This document shows positions 1 through 9,399 of a stretch of 64,000 nt of DNA, piece after piece. Numbering within the stretch: the first letter of the stretch is position 1; every line of letters starts with the position of its first letter. Source of the DNA: Pseudofabraea citricarpa (lineage: Eukaryota; Ascomycota; Leotiomycetes; Helotiales; Dermateaceae); NCBI GenBank assembly GCA_029641185.1, contig JAPWGK010000005.1, positions 1,178,001 through 1,242,000 on the forward strand, in the 5' to 3' direction. The notes below the pieces were generated by a model. The model worked only from the letters and a program-made list of their open reading frames with translations, was not told the DNA's origin and searched no databases. The translations under genes were made by a program, and so were the position numbers.

Positions 1-516
1 GCAGGGATCAGTACCATAGGATCTAGAGCTGCAGCTTGAGTGCCAGAGCGAAACATGGCGTCTGAGCTGCCGCCGTATACCTCGTGCGTGGAATAGCCGT
101 CGGCGAAGAATATACAGCTTATTTTGCCGCGCTCGGCGAGCTGCGCGAGGTTCAGCCAGTACGGGAGCCGGTCTTTTGTTTTGGTTGTGTCTTGGGGATC
201 TCTGTGTGGGTTTTAGTATCAAAGGTTCTTTTGGAATGGGAGAGCATGGACGGACTTCCATTGTCCCGGGGACATGTGGTTTCCGGCGCCTAGACATAGT
301 TTACGGTATTAGCATGATATTGTATTTATCATGATCGGCGCTGCTGTCGATTAGAACTGTAATTGACCAGGTTCTTATTCTCTATACTGGTCTATGTGTT
401 CCCAGAAATGTGGCTTGACATAACATTCGAACATGTATCAAATCAAAATCATACGCACAAGCTTTCTCAAAGAAATTGAGGTAGATCCTCTTTTTCGGAG
501 GACTTAAATCAGCCAT
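1..516 (-). CDS. NtaA/SnaA/DmoA-type FMN-dependent monooxygenase (5' part, runs off left edge)
   Basis: This is a luciferase-fold flavin monooxygenase of the nitrilotriacetate/dibenzothiophene-sulfone type, which oxidises small substrates with reduced FMN supplied by a separate reductase. I rebuilt three exons: 459..516, 256..289 (only 34 nt) and 1..201, with introns of 169 and 54 nt. The start ATG is at 516. Donors are GTGCGT and GTCCGT, and the branch sites GCTAATAC and TACTAAAAC lie just upstream of the acceptors. Visible family marks are the N-terminal KKRIYLNFFEKAC, then GNHMSPGQWKDPQD, then RLPYWLNLAQLAERGK, then FFADGYSTHEVYGGSSDAM, then LDPMVLIP. About 98 residues are present out of roughly 450 expected. 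Transcription diverges from the hydrolase at 963. Function at family level is solid; the substrate is unknown. Confidence 0.82.
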
Positions 517-962
517 CCTTTCAAGGTGGGTAAATTGGAAGCTCTAAAAAACCAAAACGGGAGATGAGTTTGAAGTGTCGAATAAAGATGAAATAGAAAA
601 CCAAGTCCTGAAAAGTATTTAAATCAGCTGAGTAATTGTGCACAACAGCTTATCAATATAGAAACCAGTACTAAGACCAGGAATACTTGAACCCACTAAT
701 GAAGCAAGCAGAAGGAGAAATTTTGAACAGATTTTCGAGAACGCAGACATACGCTATCAGGCCTGAGAATCAAGATGCGGATGTTCCCATCCGAAAGCGG
801 CAGGGGTTCCCGAACCAAACCAACAACTTCAAGATCAAGAACATAAAGCGTAGCTCAAATCGAGAGGTCTCAAAAGACTTTCAAAAGAAAAAAGAAAGAA
901 AAATCGACACACTATATTCTGTGGTAAAGGCACGATAATCCAAACTTAAGAAAAGAAAAAGT
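517..962. other. Divergent intergenic region
   Basis: This lies between the start of the FMN monooxygenase and the start of the alpha/beta hydrolase. A Lys/Arg-rich open frame at 687-938 has purine-rich composition and no recognisable motif. I take it as 5' leader of the downstream gene, not as a gene. Confidence 0.5.
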
Positions 963-1799
963 ATGGCTCGTTCACCGATCAAAATGGCATATGCCGAGCA
1001 TCCACTGGGACAAATCCACTACCGATACGCGATCCCCAACACGGCGAGCAAACATCTCACACCCATAGTATTCCTGCATAAATCTGCCTCGTCGTCAAAG
1101 AGCTGGGAGAATCTAATGAAATACTATGTTTCCACTGGTCACCCGTGTTATGCAGCGGACATGCCCGGATTCGGCGGGACTTTTGATCCCGATCCAGCAC
1201 CGGCAACTCCATACAGCACGACTTTCTACTGCGAAGTATACGCACACCTATTCCACAGCCTCGGGTTATTCAGTGGAAAGTTTCACATCATCGGACATCA
1301 TTCCGGGTCGACGCTGGCGTTGGAGATGGGCGTGACGTATGCGGAAGTAGTCGAGAGCATAACGATGATCGGAGCGGGATTGATGAACGAGCAGGAACGC
1401 GCAGAGATGAAAGCGCAATACTTTGCACCTTTTAACGAGCCCGTCCCAGATGGGAGTCATCTGCTGAAGACGTGGAATTATCTTCAGCAGGGCGAGGCGG
1501 CAGAGGATCTGGAATTGATGCAGAGTGAGCTCTTGGACCATGTGCGTGCCTGGCGTGGGAGGAGTCAGATATATGGTGCCGTGTGGGCGTCCGATCGCCA
1601 GAAGAATTTCATGCAGGTTAAATGTCCCATGTTAGCCCTCTGTGCGAGGGATGATGTCTTGTGGAAGTATTTTCATTATGTGAATGAGTTGAGACCTGAG
1701 GTGAGGGCTGAAGAAGTGGGTGGAGGAAACTTTGAAGAGGTTCTAGACTGGAAGGGTTGTGCGAAGTTCATTGATGAGATGTATTCTCGCCTTGAATAA
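963..1799 (+). CDS. Alpha/beta hydrolase fold protein, intronless
   Basis: The 278-residue alpha/beta hydrolase is uninterrupted. The oxyanion-side strand reads IVFLHKSASSSKSW (residues 35-48), the nucleophile elbow is GHHSGS with Ser114, and the acid is in ARDDVLW (Asp231 or Asp232). At the place where the catalytic His normally sits (GGHF-type motif near the C-terminus) this protein has GGGNFEEVLDW, with Asn257 instead of His. This suggests an altered triad, a displaced His, or a non-hydrolytic role. The length matches the haloperoxidase/epoxide-hydrolase-like branch of the family. It is divergent from the FMN monooxygenase and convergent with the HSL-type esterase, and fits the oxidative cluster at the left of the window. 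Confidence 0.8.
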   Translation: MARSPIKMAYAEHPLGQIHYRYAIPNTASKHLTPIVFLHKSASSSKSWENLMKYYVSTGHPCYAADMPGFGGTFDPDPAPATPYSTTFYCEVYAHLFHSLGLFSGKFHIIGHHSGSTLALEMGVTYAEVVESITMIGAGLMNEQERAEMKAQYFAPFNEPVPDGSHLLKTWNYLQQGEAAEDLELMQSELLDHVRAWRGRSQIYGAVWASDRQKNFMQVKCPMLALCARDDVLWKYFHYVNELRPEVRAEEVGGGNFEEVLDWKGCAKFIDEMYSRLE

Positions 1800-2162
1800 T
1801 ATTCGCTGCCCAGTAGATTTTCAACTTGAAAATGTAGCTCGCTTAGTACGAGAATCCTCGACTCTCCTCGCTTCCAGGCCGAACTAAGTACTTTACTTCA
1901 TTCTATCATTCTCAGCCCGATGCCGCCGTCAATCTTGCTAGTTTGAGACTGGGAGATCAGAAGGGATCTGTTTCAATTTAAATAGTAGAGTAATCACGGA
2001 AAGTTTAACCTGTAGCCGTTTTTGCAGTATCAAACTACAAGATGTAAGTGAAGTTAATTGAACATGTCAATCACAGTTCGAGAAGCAAAAGCTAGTGCAC
2101 AAGCAAGTTCCTTTATGCGTGCCTCTATTAAAGCTTTTGGAATGTGTGTAGTTGGATTATGA
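1800..2162. other. Convergent 3' intergenic region
   Basis: This is the 3' space between two convergent genes. I see no ORF or RNA gene. It contains the string TAGCTCGCTTA (1835-1845), which recurs in AT-rich blocks at 11.7 and 41.9 kb. Confidence 0.4.
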
Positions 2163-3314
2163 TTAAGAAAGAGCATGTTTTATCTCAAGAGATAGCATCT
2201 TAATATACTCCTTCGCCAAGATAAGGGCTAAAAATGGTCAATTGTGTAAGTGATAAAACTTTGGATACAAGAAAGGAATAGGGAGAGATTGACTTACCGC
2301 CATCCATATGCATAAACGGATGTGGTACACCTTCGAATCTCTTCAAAGTGACCACATTGCCGTGTTCTACAAGCTTCCTTGCGTACGCTTCTCCCTCGTC
2401 CCTCAGTGGATCGCAGCCCGCTGTATAGATAACTGTCTTCCCAACATCTCTAAAACTCGGGGCCGTCATCAGATCCTTAAACCAACCAACTTCCAGCATC
2501 TGCTTTTCACGCTCTGCGGGATCTTCGCTCAAACTACTCCACTTCAATATATCAAACCACTTCAGCCGTGCCCAGTTTAACGTCGGCGCGAATTCCATGG
2601 TTTGCATGCTCGCGTAAGGACTTTCTTGCGCACTTGAATACTTGTTCAGGTCATCGATGGTCGGTGTTCCTACTGCAGTGAGTTTCAATGGAATCTTCGC
2701 ATCGCGGGCTAAGTGTGCAAGTATGAGTGCTATACAACCACCAGCCGAAACTCCACCAATTGAAATTCGTGATGAATCAATGTTGAATTTTGCAGCCCCT
2801 TTGGTCGAAGCGATGTATTTGAGCGCAGCAAATGAGTCAAGTATCCCGGTAGGGAAAACATGCTCCGGAACAAGACGGTAGGCCACATCAATCACAGCAA
2901 CATTGGCGTTAGCTACAATGTGCTTGCAGATGTGTGCTTCGGTGTCTAAGTCTCCAAGCCCCCAGCCTATTTTATTCAGCATGTTTTGTAGCTATCTACA
3001 GATGAAGTCCTACCTCCGCCATGATAGTCAATATGTACAGGCCAAGGTCCGGATCCCGCTGGTTCGTACACTCGTACTGCTATTTCTGCACCTTCATGCC
3101 CAGGTACTGTTGTCTCCCATTGCTTCGCTGCTTCTGGCGCTGGTGCTGTGCCGTAGGAGTAGAGAACGGAGTATTTCGTACGTAGAAACTCGAGGTCGAT
3201 GGGCTTGTTCGGTATAGGTGCTACGTGGGTATTGTAAAGCTCTATGAAGGCCGGATCGAGGGAGGAAAGGACAGAGGGGTGGATGGGATTGAGTGCTTCG
3301 TGGTGACCTGACAT
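2163..3314 (-). CDS. Alpha/beta hydrolase-3 (hormone-sensitive-lipase type) esterase
   Basis: This carboxylesterase-type hydrolase has 344 residues in three exons: 3014..3314, 2298..2966 and 2163..2227. The introns are 47 and 70 nt; the second has a GTAAGT donor. The splits fall inside HGGG|W and after HMDG, and both phases close. The oxyanion-hole motif HGGG spans residues 98-101. The nucleophile elbow GGVSAGG places the Ser at 174. The acid lies in GCDPLRDEGE and the His in PHPFMHMDG. The start at 3314 gives the normal HSL-family N-terminus. The gene shares a 495-bp divergent promoter with the reductase at 3810, so co-regulation is likely. It probably cleaves an ester or lactone; the substrate cannot be inferred. 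Confidence 0.87.
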
Positions 3315-3567
3315 CTTGATTGGACAGAGGGTGAACTGCTGTAAATGACGGGGCCAGGAGGAGAGTTAAGAAAAGATGCTGAAGCTTTGAAGTTCTGCCT
3401 TCGTGAGATTTGGACAGTGGGCCACCGGCGCACAGCGTGGTGTCCAAGGCATACGAGTGTTGCCATAGTAAAGTGGTGTATGTGGTGTATGTGGTGGTTG
3501 TGACTTGAATGACCCCGCGGCGATAAGAAGCGATGCGACGGGTGCATCTGCCCCTGAAATACGCGCT

Positions 3568-3594
3568 ACTTTAGCGTGTCTAGCGTGCTAAAGT
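3568..3594. promoter_or_regulatory. Palindrome with internal direct repeat in a divergent promoter
   Basis: Eight-base arms ACTTTAGC and GCTAAAGT are separated by 11 nt, and TAGCGTG occurs twice in direct orientation inside (3572-3578 and 3581-3587). It lies between the divergent esterase (start 3314) and reductase (start 3810). Such symmetry suits a dimeric regulator site. This is inference only. Confidence 0.4.
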
Positions 3595-3809
3595 GGCCCC
3601 GCGAGCCCACCACCTCTTCTTTACCATTTCCATCATCGCATTTTCCCGCGACGCTGTATTCGACGGCATTTTGAGAGCCCAATGGCGGCATGGCGAACGG
3701 TAGGTCCGTGAGATAACTCTATCTCCCGGTAAGTATTGTCAATTGGACGTCTTTCAAACCTCTGTGCTTCCATTCTATCCCTTATCCTTTTTCTCAATAC
3801 GACTGCGGG

Positions 3810-4886
3810 ATGCCTTCAATTAATGCTCCAGCAACGATCCTCGTCACCGGCGCAAATGGCTTCATCGCTGCTCACTGCATTGCGCACCTCCTCCAGTCCG
3901 GCTTTAAGGTTGTAGGAACCGTCCGCAGCGAAAGCAAATCTGCCTCAGTCTTCCATTCCCACTCGAATCACCCACACCTCAGTGTTCAGATTGTGTCAGG
4001 CGTCACAGCAAAGGATTCTTTTAACACAGCTATCAAAGGCTGCGACGCTGTGCTTCATCTTGCCGCGCCATTCGGATATGCCTATGACGATTTCGAAAGC
4101 GAACTGCTTCTACCCTCGATAAATGGTGCGCTTGCCATATGCGAAGCTGCACAGCAGGAAAAGGGTGTCCAGAGGGTGGTGTTGACCAGTAGTTTTGCCA
4201 GTGTCTATGACGCGAGCAAGGGGTTGAATCCAGAGAAGACCTACAACGAGGAAGACTGGTGTCCATTGACTTACGAAGATGGAAAGAATGCTGCTGCAAC
4301 ACCAATTGCATATCGTGCAAGTAAGGTACTGGCAGAGAAAACCGCCTGGGATTTCATAAAGCAAAATCAGGTTACATGGGACTTGGTGACTTTGTGTCCT
4401 GGAATGGTTTTTGGTGCTTTGCTACCGGGCACTATCGAGAAGATAGGCAAGCTAAATACAAGTAATGGAATTGTGTGGAGTCTGCTTGACGCAAACCAGA
4501 TTCCTGACACAAAAGCTCCCAGTAAGACTACCCTATTTTGGGGTGTTTTCAAGATACTGATGATATTAGTTTGGACCTCTGTCACGGCGTTAGCAGCTGC
4601 ACATACAAGTGCCCTCACCACACCTTCGGCATCAAATGAACGATTCCTGATTACGAATGGAACATATGACATGCAAGAATTGGCAGATGTACTTCATGAC
4701 TCATCGAAGATCTCGGAACAGGCCAAGAAGAGGATACCTATAGGAGAGCCTGGAAAGCGATTGAGCGCAACTCATTACAAGGTCGATCACAGTAAAGCAA
4801 AGATGCTATATTTAGAGGACTCTAATTTGGCTGAGACGGTCATAGAATTGGTCGAACAGTTACTTGAGATGGAGAAGTTGAGCTGA
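3810..4886 (+). CDS. NAD(P)-dependent epimerase/reductase, GRE2/dihydroflavonol-reductase-like
   Basis: This extended short-chain dehydrogenase would reduce a ketone or aldehyde with NAD(P)H. The glycine motif TGANGFIA (residues 13-20), the active-site TSS (126-128) and YRASK (Tyr168, Lys172) are all present. The frame reads straight through, but 4522..4569 is a 48-nt intron-like insert with a GTAAGA donor, CTGAT branch and TTAG acceptor. Removing it restores the family segment before AAAHTSAL (exons 3810..4521 and 4570..4886), giving 342 residues. Retaining it adds 16 hydrophobic residues. It is divergent from the HSL esterase. Such enzymes accompany monooxygenases in both catabolic and biosynthetic clusters. 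Confidence 0.88.
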   Translation: MPSINAPATILVTGANGFIAAHCIAHLLQSGFKVVGTVRSESKSASVFHSHSNHPHLSVQIVSGVTAKDSFNTAIKGCDAVLHLAAPFGYAYDDFESELLLPSINGALAICEAAQQEKGVQRVVLTSSFASVYDASKGLNPEKTYNEEDWCPLTYEDGKNAAATPIAYRASKVLAEKTAWDFIKQNQVTWDLVTLCPGMVFGALLPGTIEKIGKLNTSNGIVWSLLDANQIPDTKAPSKTTLFWGVFKILMILVWTSVTALAAAHTSALTTPSASNERFLITNGTYDMQELADVLHDSSKISEQAKKRIPIGEPGKRLSATHYKVDHSKAKMLYLEDSNLAETVIELVEQLLEMEKLS

Positions 4887-5143
4887 ATATAATTCCCGTA
4901 GCTGAAATGAAAGAGTTCTGAAAAACATTATTCTAAAATGACAAGCTGTAACCTTTATATTGTTAATCCGAGATTGCTTTCTGGACCAGTCTTCAGCTTT
5001 TTTGATGAATTGACAACTACTGATCTCTCTTCTACAAATTAGAACGATCGAGATGTGCGTAACAGATTTCTTTTGAGGGTATGCTATTTTGTAAACGGTT
5101 TTGTAGAAACACCACTAATTTCAAGGAGGCTTTAATGCTGCAT

Positions 5144-6480
5144 CTAAATCTTCTCCGCCCTCCTAGCAAGAATGGCACTATCTTTGTTCAACCTGGCAAA
5201 ATCATGAGCATCTAAACATGCCTGACGGCTCATGAGAACAGCCCATGCAGTGCGTTTCCTCATCTCTTCCTCATAGTCTTTCAACGCCTGTTGTTGCGTA
5301 ATCTCTCCTCGACGCAGCTTCAAGAGATGGTCATGCAAGTGCCTGGCATCAGTGATCCCATGATTTGCAGCCTCGCCGCGATCTAGTTCACATTAGCGAC
5401 ACATTTTCCAACGAGAATGGACTGAGAGGCATAAGAGGCTAAGAGAAATGACTTACACATCGTCATAGCATGTGCCGCATCCCCGATCAATGTCACCTTC
5501 GCCTCATGATTCGGCCATTCCAAGCACGGCCAGTCTGCAAGAGTAATCTCAATGATTTCAGTGCCCTCCGGAATATCATCAATCGCCTTCTTCAACTTCT
5601 TCTCAAAGCCATGGGTTAAAGATTTAATCTTCTCCAGTTTGGCCGCATTGCTAGAAGGTACCTCGTCGTCTGGTCCTTTAACTGGCCAGGAGATATTCAA
5701 CTGGGCTGAGTAATACTCTCCATCACCACTCGACCCGTTCACCTCGGGCGTATCAAGTGTGGAATACCACATGTACGTTCCCGTTTCCGGATGGCAGCCT
5801 TGGAAAAGTAACGGGTCCAGATCTCGGAGCGGTTTGATATCTTGAGGCGATAATCTGACAGTAACCCCGAGAAATCGGATAGGTAATTGATTGAGAATGC
5901 CAGTGGTAGGACACAAAGTCCTTCGTAATTTGGACATTGCTCCGTCAGCTCCAATGAGTAATCTCCCGCTCACTTCACTTCCATCTTGAAACTTGACACT
6001 CACGCTTCCGGTTGATGTTGATGTAGAGAATGAAGATAGACTCTTGTTCCACTGGATATCTATACCTTCGAGCAGTAGTTTGCGGAATTTCTCCCTGTTG
6101 ATACGGAGCCTCTTAGAAGGCGGGATTTGGAAAACCGGCTCGGCGTTTGCGAGGTTGAGAAAGAGAAATTTTCCGGTGTCGTTGCGTCCTTGTTCGGGAT
6201 CGACTTGGATTGATGTCAGCTTGGAGAAGAGCGTTGGCGGTAGACATTGTTCTAGTGCAGAGAGAGCCCAATGAATTGTTATTCCCCAACCATGACCTCG
6301 TGCATCGATATGTGCATCCCTGTCGAAGATGAGAAATGGAATGCCCTCCTAGTCTCTCTGTCAACAAAAATTAATGATTTGCGGAAGATAATCAAGATAT
6401 ACCTTTTTCAGTGCCTGTGCCAGTACAAGACCTACGACACCTGCTCCGATGATGAGAACCGGAGAATCTAACGAGGCCAT
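5144..6480 (-). CDS. FAD-dependent monooxygenase (salicylate-hydroxylase-like), copy 1
   Basis: This is a class A flavoprotein hydroxylase of 402 residues in three exons: 6403..6480, 5457..6348 and 5144..5382, with introns of 54 and 74 nt. The start ATG at 6480 puts the dinucleotide-binding GAGVVG at residues 12-17. Later come DGAMSKLRR (the DG motif) and IGDAAHAMTM (the GD/FAD-ribityl motif), followed after the last splice by YRGEAANHGITDA. The length is typical of the family. Two flavin monooxygenases of this type, an FMN monooxygenase and two hydrolases in 11 kb suggest a shared oxidative pathway. The Zn2Cys6 regulator downstream on the opposite strand is transcribed divergently. Family is certain; substrate unknown. 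Confidence 0.9.
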
Positions 6481-7562
6481 CTTGCTTGATCCTGCCGATC
6501 CTTTCTTGTTGGTTCCAATCGTACGTTTGTATAAACCAATCTTGGTCCTGTACAAAATGAAGTCAGAAGTCACCAAGAGGCACAGTAGTTTCGTAATGTC
6601 GATCGTATTTCCGAGGGCCTGCTTCTCTCCCACCTTGTATCATGGTACGCTGCCTTTTCCCTTTGGAACAGAACTCATAAACCTGTCGACAAGCGCACGA
6701 TCCTGGAGACCTGGCAGCTTCGACTCCGACGTATCTCTCTCAATATGCAGTGCGGACGACTTGCTGACACTCTCGCAAAGCCTCGTCTTCTCAGCCTTCC
6801 CACATCGCGCCATCCCCCTCATCCGATAAGCCTTACCGGACCATAAAATACAGAAAACCACGAGCAACGCAGCAATTCCTATTGGACGACCCGTCGCAAA
6901 GATAAGACGGAGCACGACACGAGCCGAAAACCTGGAAATTCCGTCGTATAGACAGACAAAATCCTGGGTGCGCCCCGCCCGTCGCAAAACCCTCTTTCCC
7001 GCCAAAAGATTGTTGTTGGAACATGATAGATGATAGACATTGATATGTCATCGGCTAGGAGAATCGGCGTTGTCCTTGGCGCCTGTGATCATTGTTCTAG
7101 AATCGTGAGTCTTGCTTGACGGGACTTGACTTGAGCCTGTTCGGAGGTCGGTGGCTGATCTTCGGCGACTACTTAGAAACAAAGATGTGATGGAGAGAAT
7201 CCGTGTTCGAGATGTCATCGTGAGTTGTTTCTCGCATAGGATTTTTCCGAACCTGGAAAAAATGAATGCTGATTATACGGATTTACAGGCCTTGCTGTTG
7301 AATGTCTTAGGAAAGGGAGGGGTGCAAAGAAGGTATGTGAATTATGCCTTGTGCTGAATTTCCTTAACGCTTCTTGATGTTTAGCGAGGCCTTATGATGT
7401 TATGATTCTATGGTATAGAGGTAATTAACAGGAAGCCAAATGGTTGTCTCTGAAAGTATAATTTGCATGAATCTAATCCCTGGAATCCTGAAAGTTTCCA
7501 AAACACGACTAACAATGATTTATGCCCCCTTGTGATATTTCAGCTAACGGGGCTTTTTACAG
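6481..7562. other. Divergent promoter region, may include an undetected first exon
   Basis: This is the intergenic space between FAD monooxygenase 1 and the recognisable part of the Zn2Cys6 gene. A possible first exon at 7045-7104 (ATG to a GTGAGT donor, 20 codons, phase 0) would match the phase of the acceptor at 7561-7562, but would need a 458-nt intron. Open frames on the minus strand around 6640-7051 have no ATG at their ends and I do not call them. Confidence 0.35.
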
Positions 7563-9319
7563 TTATCCAATGTAGTTGTGAATCCTGATGTTATTGTAGC
7601 TCAAGGAGAACCGGAAGCTCATGTAGCTAAGCGACGAACAGCAGTTATAAAGAGAGCAAGAACTGGTTGTGTATCATGTAAGACAAGGTAAGGAGTAATC
7701 TCTATTGTCTCACGTTCAAGAATACTGATTTCAAATCCCAGACGAAAGAAATGTGATGAAGAAATCCCGAGATGCGGAGATTGCAAGAGGTTAAATCTCG
7801 TCTGTGAGCGAGTTGGTCAAGTTTCGAAGGAGCTACCTCAGCAGCATTCATCTCCAGCAACCTCAGAAAGTTCCTCGACAGAATCCACAAACGTCCACCT
7901 CCCTCATAGAGAATCCGAGTTCTCACAGCACCATGCTGAAATACAATGGCCAGACCATAGAGAAGAGTCTCAATTAAACGGATTCAACTCTCAGTCAACT
8001 ACGGACAATTCAGGAATGTCGAGAGTAATTATACACAGACCGAGATCGCCGTCGTTAAGTTTCGAGTACCCAATACCCACGATACCTTTTGACATCATAG
8101 CGCCCCACGATCAACATTTACTGAGACATTTCATTCGCATTGTGTCAAGAACACTATCTATAGTTCACGAAGACGATATAAATCCATTCATTAACCTCAT
8201 TGTACCATTGGCAGGTTCATCGAAGGTGGTCATGGAATCACTTCTCGCTCTAAGTGCGAGTCACTTGCGACGAGTTTATCCACAAATCTTACAACTTGGG
8301 CTTTCACATCAGAGCAAAGGTAAAGTCTTTCAAACTATCAATGGGCCATTGAGTTAACCGACCTAACAGCTCTGAGCTCATTAAATGCAATCATTAGTAA
8401 TGACGAAAATGGTTCCCCGGAGGAAACTCTCGCTGCTGTTCTCCTTTTGTGTATGATTGAGATTTGCGATGGAAACTCCACAAAATGGTCATGGCATATT
8501 TCTGCCGCGCAAACCATCATCCGGTCAAAGTCAAAGACAGAGCCTTCATCAACAACATGGAAGTTTCTGCTAGCTATGTTTGGTTATGTTGACTCGGTCA
8601 TCACGATCAGTAAATGTCAAGCTCCACTCATCACACTCGAAGAACTTGCTGGCTCTGGCGATGTCGCACTTACTCGACAAGGAGAGGAAAGTTACACCTC
8701 ACACAATGAAGCGCTCTTCGGCATTGCTCAGCCACTTTTCAACATCATTGGCAAGATCTCAGCATTAGCAAATCGCAGGAAAGATCGGATCGATGAGATT
8801 TCCGATCTCTGGTTCCGGCAGAGCGCCACAACGATAGAGAAGAGTCTTCACGAATGGGAACCACCACCCTTCTCTTCATACCTTCAGAAACATATATATA
8901 GTCGCGATGATATGGTACACGCGGCGTATGCCATAAAATGGGCTTCGATTTTAAGATTACACCAAGTCGTTGAAGGATATTACCTCACAGATCCTACTGT
9001 GCGTGAGGCTACCTCGAACATTCTCACATACATCTCGCGCATTAGATTTGGGAGTTCTGTCGAGAGTATACACATCTTCCCACTGGTCATGGCTGCGGCT
9101 GGTTGTGTCTCGGACGAGGAAAGAGTCTGCGTGAGGCAGAGATGGATGGTTATGGAGCGTACAATCGGATTTGAAAATTTAGCGCGAGCGAGAGAAATGG
9201 TTGAGGCGGTTTGGGAGAAGGTTGATGAAGGTCGTGAGACGGGTGAGAATGAAGGAGGTCTTACGGTCAATTGGGCCAAGATCCGATATTTTGAATTTCC
9301 CGGTGTCGTACTTCTCTGA
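7563..9319 (+). CDS. Zn2Cys6 fungal transcription factor (5' end unresolved)
   Basis: The exons I can support are 7563..7687, 7742..8319 and 8370..9319, with introns of 54 and 50 nt. The zinc cluster is split by the first of these introns and reads CVSCKTR|RKKCDEEIPRCGDC followed by KRLNLVC, giving six cysteines. A basic stretch, KRRTAVIKRAR, precedes it. The rest matches the fungal regulators whose C-terminal region carries the LLALSASHLRR and ETLAAVLLLCMIEI type helices. An in-frame TAA just upstream and an acceptor TTTTTACAG at 7562 show that a further 5' exon exists. It sits between the two FAD monooxygenase genes, so it is the obvious candidate regulator of the left-hand cluster. Confidence 0.85.
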
Positions 9320-9399
9320 GTAAACTTGCCAGAAGACCATATAAGACATGCAAATGCTTGCGTATAGAAATTATCATGGTGCTATTTAAAAAGTTTGTG

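Noticed and set aside
687..938. 83-codon Lys/Arg-rich forward frame
   Set aside because: Purine-rich composition, no motif, and it lies directly before the start of the hydrolase at 963; most likely leader sequence.
6640..7051. Minus-strand frames with one hydrophobic segment
   Set aside because: The longest starts with TTG, no ATG or splice partner was found, and it overlaps the promoter of the flanking genes.
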